Program-made: the position numbers and the translations under genes
Source of the DNA: Mediterraneibacter hominis
GTDB lineage: Bacteria; Bacillota; Clostridia; Lachnospirales; Lachnospiraceae
Assembly: GCF_014287475.1 (NCBI RefSeq)
Contig: NZ_JACOPF010000001.1
Location: 1,116,001 to 1,180,000 of the forward strand
Length of the DNA: 64,000 nucleotides
Reading direction: 5' to 3'
Notes under the pieces: generated by a model
What the model was told of the DNA's origin: nothing
The model's input: the letters and a program-made list of their open reading frames with translations, nothing else
Database searches by the model: none
Shown: positions 53,175 to 63,128 of the stretch, in pieces
How the letters are laid out: each line of letters starts with the position of its first letter
Numbering within the stretch: the stretch's first letter is position 1

Positions 53175-54047
53175 CTAAATTGAAGCGAGCTTTTCTAGAT
53201 ATTCGTAACGTGCAATTAAATGCTCTTTTATCTCTTCTTTTTTCGCATCGTCAATTCCTTTAAATCTCTTCTGCATAGAAAAATACTTATCTACGTCTCC
53301 TAAGTTCTTCGGTTTTTTACCAAGTTTTACTTTTCCGCCCTCATACTCTAATAAGACCCAGGCTCCGCTGTTCATTGCCTCTCTGGCAACCTCTACCGTT
53401 TTCTCCATCTTATATCCCCATCCTGTCGGACATGGACTCATAATGTGAAGAACGCGGCATCCTTTTACAGATTTTGCTTTTTCCAGTTTCTTTCTCAAAT
53501 CCGGAATATTTGCAACAGATGCTGTAGCGGCATAAGGCACATGGTGCGCCATTACAATCTGGATTAAGTCTTTATTATTCACCAGCTTTCCGGCAGGGGT
53601 AGTTGTTGTTTCTGCTGCCATAGGAGTGGAACTGCTTCCCTGTATTCCTGTGTTCATATATGCTTCGTTATCGTAGCATATGTATAAGATGTTATCATTT
53701 CTTTCCATAGCGCCGCTTAATGACTGCAGTCCGATGTCTACCGTGCCTCCGTCACCTGCGATTGCCACTACCTGTGTATGGTCATTTCCCTGATGTTTAT
53801 AACCTGCGGCAATCCCTGCTGCGATTGCCGCTGAGTTCTCTAAGTTACCTTGAATTCCTGGAACTGTCACTGCAGATTCCGGCCCACATCCCGAAAACTG
53901 TGCCGCACATCCCGGCGGAATTACAAGAACCGTATCCTCTCCCATAACATCAAGAAGATTTCTAAAAATCACATCAATCATACATCCCTGACATGTATTG
54001 ATCCCTGGAGACACTGAGCTTTTTGGCTGAACTTTATACGTTAACAT
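53175..54047 (-). CDS. 2-oxoacid:ferredoxin oxidoreductase, beta (TPP-binding) subunit
   Basis: A 290-residue TPP-binding subunit of the POR/VOR family. CQGCMIDVIFRNLLDVMGED carries Fe-S cysteines, and IPPGCAAQFSG a further Cys. The TPP/Mg motif is VVAIAGDGGTVDIGLQSL-GA...NDNILYICYDNEAYMNTGIQ. SPCPTGWGYKMEK is the conserved late motif. It overlaps the alpha subunit gene by 14 bp. With alpha, gamma and delta it oxidatively decarboxylates a 2-oxoacid to acyl-CoA and reduces ferredoxin. Confidence 0.93.
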   Translation of the reverse strand: MLTYKVQPKSSVSPGINTCQGCMIDVIFRNLLDVMGEDTVLVIPPGCAAQFSGCGPESAVTVPGIQGNLENSAAIAAGIAAGYKHQGNDHTQVVAIAGDGGTVDIGLQSLSGAMERNDNILYICYDNEAYMNTGIQGSSSTPMAAETTTTPAGKLVNNKDLIQIVMAHHVPYAATASVANIPDLRKKLEKAKSVKGCRVLHIMSPCPTGWGYKMEKTVEVAREAMNSGAWVLLEYEGGKVKLGKKPKNLGDVDKYFSMQKRFKGIDDAKKEEIKEHLIARYEYLEKLASI

Positions 54048-55245
54048 TGGTTTCCACCTCCCTCATATCCATAGCATCTGGTCTTACATCAAACCATGTT
54101 GTAACTGCGTCTGCTTTTCCGGCATGAATATCCAGTAACTCGCCGAAAATCTTTCTGAATGAGCCGTCAGAAATGTCACGTCCGGCAATTCCGCCAACAT
54201 AGCCGAATACTTTATTATCCATACCGCTAAGAGCAGCTTTTACTTCACTGCATACTGGCCCCTGCGCAGCTCCTAATCCGCTGGAACGGTCTACAACTCC
54301 GATAATCGGAATATTCTTTAACGCCTCTTTGATTTCTTCTGCCGGGAATGGACGGAACATACAGATTCTAAGAAGTCCTGCCTTAATTCCTTGTTCACGA
54401 AGCTGATTAACAACATATTTTCCGGTTCCCGACATAGAACCCATTGTCACAACTGCTACTTCTGCATCTTCAAGACAATATGTTTCTACCGCCTGAAGCT
54501 TTCTTCCAAAACGTTCTTCATACTCGGCAAAAACTTCCTTTGCTACTTTCGCCGCCTCATCAAAGCCTACTTTCTGCTGATATTTCATCTCCGTATGCTC
54601 TACGGTCGGACATAAGTCGTTGATAAACATAACATCCTTTGTATCCAGATACATATTTTTACGCACATATGGTTTTACGAAATCCCACGCATCTTCATCA
54701 GAAGGTGTGTCAACTCTCTGCATAGAGTGAGATAAATAGAAACCGTCAAAACAGACCATGGACGGAGTCATTACATTTTCATGCTCACTGATTCGATATG
54801 CACATAACTGCAAATCTAAAATCTCCTGAACTGTGGAACAGTAAAACTGAAGCCACCCTGTATCTCTTTCTGCCATTGTGTCAGAATGGTCACACCATAA
54901 AGACCATGGAGCTACAAGAGAACGGTTTACTACAGGCATTACAATCGGAACTCTGCATCCTGCCGCCACACCGCACACCTCATGCATCAGTGCAAGTCCT
55001 ACAGATGCCGTCGCTGTCGCAACTCTTACTCCCGTAAGCTGCGCTCCGACTGCCATAGACATTGCGGAATGTTCCGATTCCACACGAATATATTCTGCAT
55101 TGATTTTTCCTTCTGCCACTTCATCTGCCAGATGCTCTGCAATGGAACTTTGTGGTGTAATTGGATACGCTGCAATTACACCCGGTCTGGCAAGTCGGAT
55201 CGCTTCTACCGCAGCTCCATTTCCGTCAAACATTTTAATTGCCAT
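54034..55245 (-). CDS. 2-oxoacid:ferredoxin oxidoreductase, alpha subunit
   Basis: A 403-residue alpha subunit. AVEAIRLARPGVIAAYPITP and SEHSAMSMAVGAQLTGVRVA are the domain I motifs; RICMFRPFPAEEIKEAL and VVDRSSGLGAAQGPVCSEV belong to the CoA-binding/domain II part. The usual POR stretch before HSD reads WSLWCDHSDTM, so the substrate pocket may differ from classical pyruvate enzymes. Substrate candidates are pyruvate, branched 2-oxoacids or aryl-2-oxoacids. It shares a 1-base overlap with the delta subunit gene. Confidence 0.93.
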   Translation of the reverse strand: MAIKMFDGNGAAVEAIRLARPGVIAAYPITPQSSIAEHLADEVAEGKINAEYIRVESEHSAMSMAVGAQLTGVRVATATASVGLALMHEVCGVAAGCRVPIVMPVVNRSLVAPWSLWCDHSDTMAERDTGWLQFYCSTVQEILDLQLCAYRISEHENVMTPSMVCFDGFYLSHSMQRVDTPSDEDAWDFVKPYVRKNMYLDTKDVMFINDLCPTVEHTEMKYQQKVGFDEAAKVAKEVFAEYEERFGRKLQAVETYCLEDAEVAVVTMGSMSGTGKYVVNQLREQGIKAGLLRICMFRPFPAEEIKEALKNIPIIGVVDRSSGLGAAQGPVCSEVKAALSGMDNKVFGYVGGIAGRDISDGSFRKIFGELLDIHAGKADAVTTWFDVRPDAMDMREVETNVNV

Positions 55246-55547
55246 TATTTCTCACTCCCTTCCGGTATCATTTCCAATGCTTTCCTCGGACATTCATTTG
55301 CACAAATTCCGCACCCTTTACAATAATCCCAATCAAACTCTAGTACTTTCTTCTCTTTGTCAACTGTAATACAGGCCGTCGGACAATATCTTTCGCAAAT
55401 TCCACATCTAATACATGTCTCGTTATCTGCCTTTGGTCTCATAAGTCTCCAGCTTCCGGTATTGGAAGCCGCAAATATATGAGAACAAGGCCCCAGAACT
55501 CTACGCTTCCCAGGTGTGCTCGTATGCATATCTTGCTGCATTGCCAT
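55245..55547 (-). CDS. 2-oxoacid:ferredoxin oxidoreductase, delta (2x4Fe-4S) subunit
   Basis: A ~100-residue ferredoxin-like subunit with two clusters: CIRCGICERYCPTAC and CKGCGICANECPRKAL. It passes electrons from the beta subunit to external ferredoxin. The start is uncertain; ATG 55547 has GGTGA 5 nt upstream and overlaps the gamma gene by 47 bp, while a later ATG at 55529 is also possible. The N-terminal region before the clusters (~40 residues) is typical of PorD. Confidence 0.87.
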   Translation of the reverse strand: MAMQQDMHTSTPGKRRVLGPCSHIFAASNTGSWRLMRPKADNETCIRCGICERYCPTACITVDKEKKVLEFDWDYCKGCGICANECPRKALEMIPEGSEK

Positions 55548-56052
55548 TCTTTTCACCAACCTTTCCAAAACTCTCTGTTACTGCTTTCTCGATTGCTTCG
55601 ATTTTTACAACTCCGCTTTTCGCCAATGCTCCGAGCATTGCACTGTTCGGAATATTTAATCCAATATTTTTTAATGCCGCTTCTGTCGCATTACACGCAT
55701 AGACCTTTTTAAGTCCATACTCTTTCTTATATCTGTCTACAATCTCCTGATTAGATGCATTGATAACCATAATAGTATCTTCTGTACATCCCTCTCCTAC
55801 ATTGACTCCCATATCAATCAGATTCTCGTCAAAAACAACAATAATATCCGGCTCATACACATAACAATTGAGGAGCACTGGCTTATCATCTACGATAATA
55901 TGTGCAAAAACCGGAGCACCCCGACGCTCATGTCCATAGGCAGGAACTGTGATTGCATACTCACTCTGGTGGAGCGATACAGCAATAGAAAGAATTTTTG
56001 CCGCTGTAACAGCTCCCTGCCCTCCTATTCCGTAAAATTTAATTTTTTGCAT
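55501..56052 (-). CDS. 2-oxoacid:ferredoxin oxidoreductase, gamma subunit
   Basis: A 183-residue gamma subunit, first gene of the operon. KIKFYGIGGQGAVTAAKILS and YGHERRGAPVFAHIIVDD are the family signatures. The four-gene order gamma-delta-alpha-beta is that of the separate-subunit POR/VOR enzymes, not the single-chain clostridial PFOR. AGGAGG precedes the ATG. The promoter and a candidate IclR operator lie just upstream. Confidence 0.93.
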   Translation of the reverse strand: MQKIKFYGIGGQGAVTAAKILSIAVSLHQSEYAITVPAYGHERRGAPVFAHIIVDDKPVLLNCYVYEPDIIVVFDENLIDMGVNVGEGCTEDTIMVINASNQEIVDRYKKEYGLKKVYACNATEAALKNIGLNIPNSAMLGALAKSGVVKIEAIEKAVTESFGKVGEKNGNAARYAYEHTWEA

Positions 56053-56115
56053 TTTTCTACCTCCTTTTGTTTCTCTATACGAACTATTTAATTCTTATAA
56101 AGAATTATTAAGTGT

Positions 56116-56160
56116 ATTATACTTGGTAAACTCAATTTTGTCATTAGCCGTAGTTACCAA
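56116..56160 (-). promoter_or_regulatory. Promoter of the oxidoreductase/UbiD operon with overlapping inverted repeat
   Basis: On the minus strand ATGACA (56144-56139) and TATAAT (56121-56116) have 17-bp spacing. An inverted repeat TTGGTAA (56123-56129) / TTACCAA (56154-56160) has one arm inside the spacer and one just upstream of the -35. This is a plausible operator for the divergently encoded IclR protein. Confidence 0.6.
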
Positions 56161-56294
56161 ATATTCACAACCATTTTTAGTGAATTTTACTTTTCTTTAT
56201 GCGAATTGCACTATTTTTTACACCACTTCACATAGCGAAATAAATATGTTATTCTAAATATAGGATTTCGTTTTAAAAAAATAGGAGGATTTTT

Positions 56295-57080
56295 ATGTCA
56301 GAAAAAAATGATAAATATATTTTACAATCTGTATCAAATTCATTAGATATTTTAGATCTTCTTGCTGAAAACAAAAATTTAAGCGTTCCGGAAATCGCAG
56401 AATTGTCCGGTTTCGGAAAAAGCTCTGTATTTCGTATTCTCGCCACATTAGAAGATAAGAATTATGTTAAAAAATCAGAGGACGCAAGATATTCTCTAGA
56501 TATTAAGCTTGCTTATTTAGGACAGGCGGCAATGGATCAGGACAACCTTATTAAATACTGCCATCCATATCTCGAAACATTATCTGCAAAATCCGGCGAA
56601 ACTTCACACCTTACAATTTCTTACCGCACATTTTACATTCGTTTCATCGATAAAGTGGTAAGTAATGCTACGATTCATATGGATTCACATACTGGATTTA
56701 TCCGACATTCTCACTATACTGCGGGCGGAAAAATCCTGCTGGCATATAGCTCCGATTTAACACAGGAAAACTATATCCAAAATGTTTCTTTTGATGCTAT
56801 GACCAAAAAAAGTATTCTCTCCGGAGATGCTCTTATGAAGGAACTAAAAAAAATTAAAAAACAGGGGTATGCCATTGATGATGAAGAAAGTGAATATGGA
56901 TTGTTTTGCATCGCTGCACCGATTTTTGATTTTAGCGGACAGGCAATTGCCGCTGTAAGTATCTCCGGTCCAACTGCAAGAATGTTAGAAAATATGGAAC
57001 GGAATATTATGCTCGTGTCAGAAACCGGGAAGGCAATCACAGACATGTTATGTTCTGCCATTTTTCCCGATGGGAAATAA
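56295..57080 (+). CDS. IclR family transcriptional regulator
   Basis: A 261-residue IclR regulator. The N-terminal winged helix (about 8-75) reads SVSNSLDILDLLAENKNLSV, PEIAELSGFGKSSVFRILAT, LEDKNYVKKSEDARYSL. The C-terminal effector domain has HSHYTAGGKILLAYSSD and the late GLFCIAAPIFDFSGQAIAAV. IclR proteins often control aromatic or short carboxylic acid catabolism and bind the pathway's acid. It is divergent from the UbiD operon with a 240-bp shared region, so control of that operon is likely. Confidence 0.92.
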   Translation: MSEKNDKYILQSVSNSLDILDLLAENKNLSVPEIAELSGFGKSSVFRILATLEDKNYVKKSEDARYSLDIKLAYLGQAAMDQDNLIKYCHPYLETLSAKSGETSHLTISYRTFYIRFIDKVVSNATIHMDSHTGFIRHSHYTAGGKILLAYSSDLTQENYIQNVSFDAMTKKSILSGDALMKELKKIKKQGYAIDDEESEYGLFCIAAPIFDFSGQAIAAVSISGPTARMLENMERNIMLVSETGKAITDMLCSAIFPDGK

Positions 57081-57103
57081 CTTTTAAGAGGGTAGACAAA
57101 GTT

Positions 57104-57149
57104 GAGGGTGTCGCAAAATCATCAAATTAGATGATTTTGCGACACCCTC
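57104..57149. terminator. Perfect 19-bp hairpin between IclR gene and queA
   Basis: Arms 57104-57122 and 57131-57149 match perfectly with an 8-nt loop. T-tails are weak on both sides. It lies between convergent genes and may terminate both. The arm GAGGGTGTCGCAAAATCAT also looks like the end of some insertion sequences, so a mobile-element remnant is an alternative. Confidence 0.6.
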
Positions 57150-57184
57150 TTAAATCGTTGGATAAAAAATAGTATATTATTTTT

Positions 57185-58210
57185 CTATTGAATGAACATT
57201 GCGTCTCCAAAACTAAAAAAGCGATACTTCTCTTTTACTGCTTCTTCATATGCCGCCAGTACATGTTCTTTTCCCGCAAGCGCTGAAACCAGCATAATCA
57301 GTGTAGATTCCGGCAGATGAAAATTGGTAATCAGGCAATTCAGCACTTTAAACCGGTAACCCGGATAGATAAAAATATCTGTCCAGCCGCTGCATGCCTT
57401 AATATGTCCGTCTTCATCCGCCGCAGATTCGATTGTCCTGCAGCTTGTCGTGCCGACACAGATAACGCGCCCTCCCTGTTCCTTTGTCCGGTTGATTTTT
57501 TCTGCCGCCTCGCTGTCAATCATATAGAATTCTGCATGCATATGATGCTTTTCCACGTCATCTACTTTTACCGGACGGAAAGTGCCCAGTCCCACATGCA
57601 AGGTCACTCTCGCAATCTCAATGCCTTTTTCTTCTATTTCTTTTAAAAGTTCCGGGGTAAAATGCAGTCCCGCAGTGGGCGCCGCCGCTGACCCCTCATG
57701 GGAAGCATATACGGTATTGTAACGTTCCTTCTCTTTCAGATGGTGTGTGATATACGGCGGAAGAGGCATCTGCCCTAACCGATCCAATATTTCCTCAAAT
57801 ATTCCATCGTATTCAAAATGGATCCGCCTGTTTCCTTCGTCCACAATCTCCATCACTTCTCCGGTAAGCAGTCCGTCCCCAAAACTGATTTTTGTTCCTG
57901 GCTTTGCTTTCCTTCCTGGTTTTACAAGCGTTTCCCATATATCCTTTTCCACACGTTTTAAAAGAAGCACTTCTATTTTCGCCCCGGTTTCTTCTTTTAC
58001 ACCAATCAACCGCGCCGGAATCACCTTCGTGTCATTGATTACAAGGCAGTCTCCGGGATGCAGAAAGTCCACAATCTCTTTAAATACACGGTGCTGCGTT
58101 TTTCCAGACTCCTTGTCCAGTACAAGAAGCCTGGAGCTGGAGCGATCTGCAAGAGGATCCTGCGCGATCAATTCCTGGGGCAGTTCATAATAAAAATCAC
58201 TTGTTTTCAT
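57185..58210 (-). CDS. queA: S-adenosylmethionine:tRNA ribosyltransferase-isomerase
   Basis: A 341-residue enzyme of queuosine synthesis that transfers the ribosyl part of SAM to preQ1 at tRNA position 34. [54 protein letters not shown] and [18 protein letters not shown] are QueA hallmarks. Length is standard. It is the third gene after pheS and pheT, 10 bp downstream of pheT. Confidence 0.96.
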   Translation of the reverse strand: MKTSDFYYELPQELIAQDPLADRSSSRLLVLDKESGKTQHRVFKEIVDFLHPGDCLVINDTKVIPARLIGVKEETGAKIEVLLLKRVEKDIWETLVKPGRKAKPGTKISFGDGLLTGEVMEIVDEGNRRIHFEYDGIFEEILDRLGQMPLPPYITHHLKEKERYNTVYASHEGSAAAPTAGLHFTPELLKEIEEKGIEIARVTLHVGLGTFRPVKVDDVEKHHMHAEFYMIDSEAAEKINRTKEQGGRVICVGTTSCRTIESAADEDGHIKACSGWTDIFIYPGYRFKVLNCLITNFHLPESTLIMLVSALAGKEHVLAAYEEAVKEKYRFFSFGDAMFIQ

Positions 58211-58220
58211 TCTGTTTCCC

Positions 58221-60641
58221 CTACTGTCTCAATTCAATTCCCAGGTTTTCCAATGCTTTCAGAATCCGTTTCATAGCAGCAGAAACCTCCGTATCTTCCA
58301 GCGTTTTATCCTTAGCGCGGAATACAATGGAATATGCCACAGACTTAAATCCTTCTCGAATCTGGGAACCTTCATACAGGTCGAACAGAGCGTAGCTCTC
58401 CAGATATTCTCCCCCTTTTTTGGCAATCGCTTCTTCAATCTGTCCCACTAGCACCTGTTTTGGAACAACCATACTGATGTCTCTGGTAACTGCCGGATAT
58501 TTTGCGATTCCTGTATATTTTCTGTCAAATGTCGCATAGTGCAGAACCTCCGGCATGTCGATCACCGCTATATAAGCGCGCTCCCCGATTCCATAGGTGT
58601 CCAGCACATCCGGATGTACCTCGCCCAGGTATCCGACCGCCTTCCCTTCATAGCGTATTTCCGCCTGACGTCCTGGATGAAGATATGGCTTCCCAGCGTC
58701 TGGACAATAGGTTTCTTTCTTCTTCATACCGATTTTTTCAAAAAATTCTTCGATTACACCTTTCATGCTGAAAAAGTCTCCGTCTCCGTACATTCCGAGT
58801 GTAAACTGCATTCTTTCCTCCGGCAATTCTGTTATGGGAAGCTGCTTTGGAAGATAGATATTTCCTAATTCATAGAGGCGGACATTTTTATTTCTCCGGT
58901 TATAATTTGTAGCAAGGGAAGTCAACATTCCGTTTAAAGAGGTTGTCCGCATCACACTGTAGTCCTCTCCTAATGGATTCATAATATCCACTGTTTTCCG
59001 AAGCGGTGAGTCCTCCGGAAGCAGCAGCTTGTCAAATACCTTCGGGCTCTCGAATGAATAGGTCATACCCTGGCTAAATCCACAAAATTCAGCAATATCT
59101 CTCGCTGTCTGTTCTATGCGCAGTTTAAAGGACAATTTTCCCGTCGTAGCTTCTCCCTTTGGCAAAGTCGTCGGAATATTGTCATACCCATAGAATCTGG
59201 CCACCTCCTCTGCCAAATCGGCAAGTCTGAATATGTCATGCCTGAAGGTCGGTGCAATTACTTCTTTTGTCTGTGCATCATATACAAGTCCGACTTTTTC
59301 CAAATATGCCAGCATTTCCTTCTCTGTAATATCTGTCCCCAGCATAGCGTTGATTTTTTCCGCATCAAAGGGAACCCTGACCGGCTCTTTTTTCTTCCCG
59401 TATATATCGACTGTACCACCGACTACTTCTCCGGCGCCCATTTCTTCCACCAGCTGACATGCACGATCGATTGCTGCTTTCGCATTATTCGGATCCAGCC
59501 CTTTTTCAAATTTCCCTGACGCATCTGTACGCAGTCCCACACGTTTGCTTGATTTTCTGATGTTTACCCCGTCAAAGCACGCCGCTTCAAACAGCATCGT
59601 CTGTACATTGTCTGTAATCATGGAATTTTCTCCTCCCATGATTCCGGCGATTCCGATCGCTTTTTCACCGTCACAGATCATCAGGACATTTTCGTCCATT
59701 GTACGCTCCTGTCCGTCCAGCGTCGTAAACTTCTCTCCGTTCCCGGCTGTCTTTACTATGATCTGATGTCCTGCGATCGTATCCAGATCATAGGCATGCA
59801 TCGGCTGTCCATATTCCTCCATTACATAATTCGTAATATCAACCAGATTGTTGATCGGCCGGATTCCGACAGAGGCAAGTCTCCTCTGCATCCATTTCGG
59901 AGAAGGCCCGATTTTAATATTTTTTACCACTCTCGCGCAGTAGCGCGGACATAATTCTGTATTCTCGACAGTCACTTTGATGTAATCATTTACGTCCTCT
60001 GCGTTTCCTGTCTCTTTTACAACCGGAGGTACAAACTCCTTGCGTAAGGTCGCTGCCGCTTCCCGCGCAATTCCAATAACACTGAAGCAATCTACACGAT
60101 TCGATGTGACTTCATACTCAAATATAACGTCATTCAGTCCCAGCGCTTCAACTGCACTTGCCCCTACTTCTGCCTCCTCTGGGAAAATATAGATACCGTA
60201 TTCCGGAGCTTCCGGATACATCTCTCTTGTTGAACCCAGCTCTTCAATCGAGCACATCATACCGCAGCTCTCCACGCCGCGCAGTTTTCCTTTTGTGATT
60301 TTGATACCGCCTGCAACTTTTTGTCCCGGTTCATGTCCTCCGGCAACCCGTCCTCCGTCCAATACAACCGGAACCTTGTCGCCTTCCTTTACATTCGGCG
60401 CTCCTGTGACAATCTGCACCGTCTCTGCTCCGATGTTGACCTGACAGATAATCAGTTTATCTGCGTCCGGATGCTTCTCAATTTTTTCAATCTGTCCGAT
60501 GATAATCTTGTCCAAATCTGCATCCAGTTTTTCATATCCTTCTACTTTTGTTCCCGAAAGTGTCATCGCATCTGTATATTCCTGCGCGGTCACATCCAAA
60601 TCCGGAACATATGCTTTTATCCATGATAATGAAGTATTCAT
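58221..60641 (-). CDS. pheT: Phenylalanyl-tRNA synthetase beta subunit
   Basis: An 806-residue subunit. [20 protein letters not shown] starts the protein. The tRNA-binding (EMAP-like) domain is at about 40-155, B3/B4 at about 210-380, B5 at about 400-475 ([20 protein letters not shown]), the pseudo-catalytic core at about 480-690, and the C-terminal ferredoxin-fold anticodon-binding domain ([20 protein letters not shown]) at about 712-805. It lies 27 bp downstream of pheS under T-box control. Confidence 0.96.
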   Translation of the reverse strand: MNTSLSWIKAYVPDLDVTAQEYTDAMTLSGTKVEGYEKLDADLDKIIIGQIEKIEKHPDADKLIICQVNIGAETVQIVTGAPNVKEGDKVPVVLDGGRVAGGHEPGQKVAGGIKITKGKLRGVESCGMMCSIEELGSTREMYPEAPEYGIYIFPEEAEVGASAVEALGLNDVIFEYEVTSNRVDCFSVIGIAREAAATLRKEFVPPVVKETGNAEDVNDYIKVTVENTELCPRYCARVVKNIKIGPSPKWMQRRLASVGIRPINNLVDITNYVMEEYGQPMHAYDLDTIAGHQIIVKTAGNGEKFTTLDGQERTMDENVLMICDGEKAIGIAGIMGGENSMITDNVQTMLFEAACFDGVNIRKSSKRVGLRTDASGKFEKGLDPNNAKAAIDRACQLVEEMGAGEVVGGTVDIYGKKKEPVRVPFDAEKINAMLGTDITEKEMLAYLEKVGLVYDAQTKEVIAPTFRHDIFRLADLAEEVARFYGYDNIPTTLPKGEATTGKLSFKLRIEQTARDIAEFCGFSQGMTYSFESPKVFDKLLLPEDSPLRKTVDIMNPLGEDYSVMRTTSLNGMLTSLATNYNRRNKNVRLYELGNIYLPKQLPITELPEERMQFTLGMYGDGDFFSMKGVIEEFFEKIGMKKKETYCPDAGKPYLHPGRQAEIRYEGKAVGYLGEVHPDVLDTYGIGERAYIAVIDMPEVLHYATFDRKYTGIAKYPAVTRDISMVVPKQVLVGQIEEAIAKKGGEYLESYALFDLYEGSQIREGFKSVAYSIVFRAKDKTLEDTEVSAAMKRILKALENLGIELRQ

Positions 60642-60668
60642 AATTTAAACCCTTTCCTTTCCCTGACA

Positions 60669-61688
60669 CTAGAACTGTTTCAAAAATCTGATGTCATTCT
60701 CATACAACAGTCTCATATCGTCAATTTCATATTTTAGAAGCGCAATTCTTTCCAGACCAACACCAAAGGCAAAGCCATTGTATTCCTCCGGATCGATTCC
60801 GCACATCTCTAAAACATGTGGGTGCACCATTCCGCATCCTAAAATCTCTATCCATCCGGAACCTTTACAGAAACGGCAGCCTTTTCCTCCACATTTAAAG
60901 CAGCTTACATCCACCTCTGCACTTGGCTCCGTAAACGGGAAATGATGCGGTCTGAATTTTGTCTTTGTCTCTGGCCCAAACAATTCTTTCGCAAAAACCT
61001 CCAGAGTCCCTTTTAAATCCGCGAAAGAAATATTCTTGTCAATTACAAGTCCTTCTATCTGGTGGAAGGACGGGGAGTGTGTCGCATCCACCTCGTCAGA
61101 ACGGAATACTCTTCCCGGGGCAATCATGCGAATCGGGAGTTTTCCCTGTTCCATTACACGCGCCTGAACCGGTGAGGTCTGGGTGCGCAGTACAATCTCC
61201 TTATTGATGTAGAACGTATCCTGTTCGTCCTTTGCCGGATGATCCGCCGGAATATTTAATTTTTCAAAGTTATACAGATCGTACTCTACTTCCGGTCCTT
61301 CTACCACTTCATATCCCATACCGATAAAGATACGCTCCACTTCCTCCAAAGCAATCGTATTCGGATGCCTGTGCCCGACACTGTTTTTCTTAGATGGCAG
61401 TGTAACGTCAATCACTTCTGCTTTCAGCCTTGCCTCACGAATTGCTCTCTCCATTTTTGTCTTTGAATCTTCTAAAAGCTTCTCTATCTGTGCTCTCGTC
61501 TCATTGACAAGCTGTCCCACCTTCGGCCTGTCCTGCGGCGCAACGTCTTTCATCCCTTTTAGAACCGCCGTCAGTTCTCCTTTCTTTCCTAAAAATTTCA
61601 CACGCACATCATTTAATTTTTCCGGTGCGTCTGCCGCCTGAATCTGAGCAATTGCTTCTGCTTTTATCTGCTCTAATTTTTCCTTCAT
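60669..61688 (-). CDS. pheS: Phenylalanyl-tRNA synthetase alpha subunit
   Basis: A 339-residue catalytic subunit. The ATG at 61688 ([20 protein letters not shown]) has AAAGGAG upstream, and the frame before it is not conserved. An N-terminal coiled coil (1-85) is followed by the class II core: motif 1 around [20 protein letters not shown], motif 2 [20 protein letters not shown], and motif 3 [32 protein letters not shown] is a zinc-like Cys insert found in bacterial PheS. It is controlled by the upstream T-box. Confidence 0.96.
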   Translation of the reverse strand: MKEKLEQIKAEAIAQIQAADAPEKLNDVRVKFLGKKGELTAVLKGMKDVAPQDRPKVGQLVNETRAQIEKLLEDSKTKMERAIREARLKAEVIDVTLPSKKNSVGHRHPNTIALEEVERIFIGMGYEVVEGPEVEYDLYNFEKLNIPADHPAKDEQDTFYINKEIVLRTQTSPVQARVMEQGKLPIRMIAPGRVFRSDEVDATHSPSFHQIEGLVIDKNISFADLKGTLEVFAKELFGPETKTKFRPHHFPFTEPSAEVDVSCFKCGGKGCRFCKGSGWIEILGCGMVHPHVLEMCGIDPEEYNGFAFGVGLERIALLKYEIDDMRLLYENDIRFLKQF

Positions 61689-61865
61689 TTTTCTTCTCCT
61701 TTCTAAACAAAATGGACAAGCCCACTTCAACTCCCCTGCCCCTCACTCTTGAGGGGCTTGTACACTTTGCGCGCCGAAACGCGGCTGTGTTAGCAGCCAT
61801 TTTCCACTTGCGCGCAGTGTGCATCCCCCGGAGGGTTTTATTGTATAAGAAAAAATTTCCTATAC

Positions 61866-62146
61866 AAAAAAAGACTCCGTTCCCTGCAAAGGGACGAAGT
61901 CTGAAATCGCGGTACCACCCTGTTTCCCGCTGTAAACCAGCGGACACTCAAATTTGTGTAACGTACAACATACGGCACTTTCTACTTCATTTTTCAAAAG
62001 TGCAGCTTCCGTGGGAAATTCGATTGCCATCTGAACTAAAGAAAACTTACAGCCGGTGATTTTCTCTCTCTGATAGAAAATGGGTCTCTACTTTACACGT
62101 TCATCGCTTTTTTCTGTTTTTTTCCGTCCTATCCTGACGGAATTAC
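61866..62146 (-). ncRNA. T-box leader of pheST
   Basis: The diagnostic T-box GGGTGGTACCGCG lies at 61920-61908. It is followed by an intrinsic terminator (arms around AGACTTCGTCCC / GGGAACGGAGTCT, then seven T, 61902-61866). Upstream are Stem I features, including AGTAGAGACC and a CACCGGCTGTAAG segment. The sequence ATCGAATTTCCCAC holds TTC, the likely Phe specifier codon. Uncharged tRNA-Phe should stabilise the antiterminator and allow pheST transcription. The remaining ~175 nt to the pheS start hold no clear element. Confidence 0.9.
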
Positions 62147-63045
62147 TCTTTCATTTTATCATACGTTTTTTGTTTGTCAAGAAATTTATCTCTATCCGCT
62201 TTTTCTTTTTTCGTTGTAAACCCTTCCAAAAGGGCATTTACTTCTCCTCCCAAAAGAATAATATACATGCAGACATACAGCCAGAGCATAATTAATATAA
62301 TCGTTGTAAGACTCCCATACATACTTGAAAATCCAGTAAATACATCCAGATAGACAGAAAAGAAAAAAGAAATCAGCAGCCATCCTGATGCAGTAAACAA
62401 AGCGCCCGGCAGTTGCCTCTTCAATGTAGTTTTCGCCATATTTTTCCGGTTGGGAAGAAATTTATAAACCAGATCCCAGAATACGGTCAGCACTACCAGC
62501 GTCACTACCGTGCGGATTCTGATTATAAAATCTACAACCTTGCTCAAAAACGGAACATGTTCATATACCATTAAACTGATGCTGTTCCCAAAGACAGACA
62601 ATACAAGAGAAAGCATAATCGCCAGTATGAATATCACCGTATAAAAAGACGCCCTGACGCGCAGATACAAATAATTCCGCGTCTCTATGTTATCATATAT
62701 ACAGTTCAGACCTGATGTCACAGACAAAACGCCCTTGCCTGCCGACCAGAGGGCAACCAAAATCGTAATCGGAATGATACTTCCAGAGCGTGTGTAGACC
62801 TCCAGCACAATGGAGCGAATCAGCCCTTCTACTGACGACGGAAACACTTGAAGCACCGCTGTCATCACATCCTCCATTGTCACAGAGGTAAACTGTACCA
62901 TTGTAAGAAGCAAAATGATAATCGGTATCAATGACAACACAAAAAAATATGCCGCCTGTGCTGCATATGCCCCTGTATGATGCGATGATATAGTTTCCAA
63001 AACCGTCTCTATATTCTTTCTTATATTCTTACTTTTCCCCGCCAT
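62143..63045 (-). CDS. YihY/BrkB family membrane protein
   Basis: A 300-residue inner-membrane protein with about six helices. HHTGAYAAQAAYFFVLSLIP and TMVQFTSVTMEDVMTAVLQV mark the family start, and ASGWLLISFFFSVYLD and the late MLWLYVCMYIILLGGEVNAL are conserved. Often annotated ribonuclease BN or virulence factor BrkB, but the true function is not established; the RNase BN label is a historical error. It has an ideal AGGAG site before its ATG. Confidence 0.88.
   Translation of the reverse strand: MAGKSKNIRKNIETVLETISSHHTGAYAAQAAYFFVLSLIPIIILLLTMVQFTSVTMEDVMTAVLQVFPSSVEGLIRSIVLEVYTRSGSIIPITILVALWSAGKGVLSVTSGLNCIYDNIETRNYLYLRVRASFYTVIFILAIMLSLVLSVFGNSISLMVYEHVPFLSKVVDFIIRIRTVVTLVVLTVFWDLVYKFLPNRKNMAKTTLKRQLPGALFTASGWLLISFFFSVYLDVFTGFSSMYGSLTTIILIMLWLYVCMYIILLGGEVNALLEGFTTKKEKADRDKFLDKQKTYDKMKE
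62153..62180 (-). promoter_or_regulatory. Promoter of the pheST T-box leader, inside the brkB coding end
   Basis: TTGACA (62180-62175) and TAAAAT (62158-62153) with 16-bp spacing. Both boxes are within the last codons of the upstream membrane-protein gene on the same strand, which puts the leader start near 62146. Confidence 0.65.
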
Positions 63046-63128
63046 CTATAAACTCCTGACTTTTCACCAGTTTTCCAAATCATACCATACTTCCCCCGCT
63101 TAAGCAACCGCATCGGATTTTCATCAAA

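Noticed and set aside
53175..56052. Classical pyruvate:ferredoxin oxidoreductase of central metabolism
   Set aside because: Clostridia usually use a single ~1170-residue PFOR; a four-subunit enzyme in a catabolic operon with its own regulator points to a special 2-oxoacid, though pyruvate cannot be excluded.
57104..57149. Insertion sequence end
   Set aside because: The arm resembles some IS termini, but no transposase, second copy or target duplication is visible, so it is kept as a terminator hairpin.
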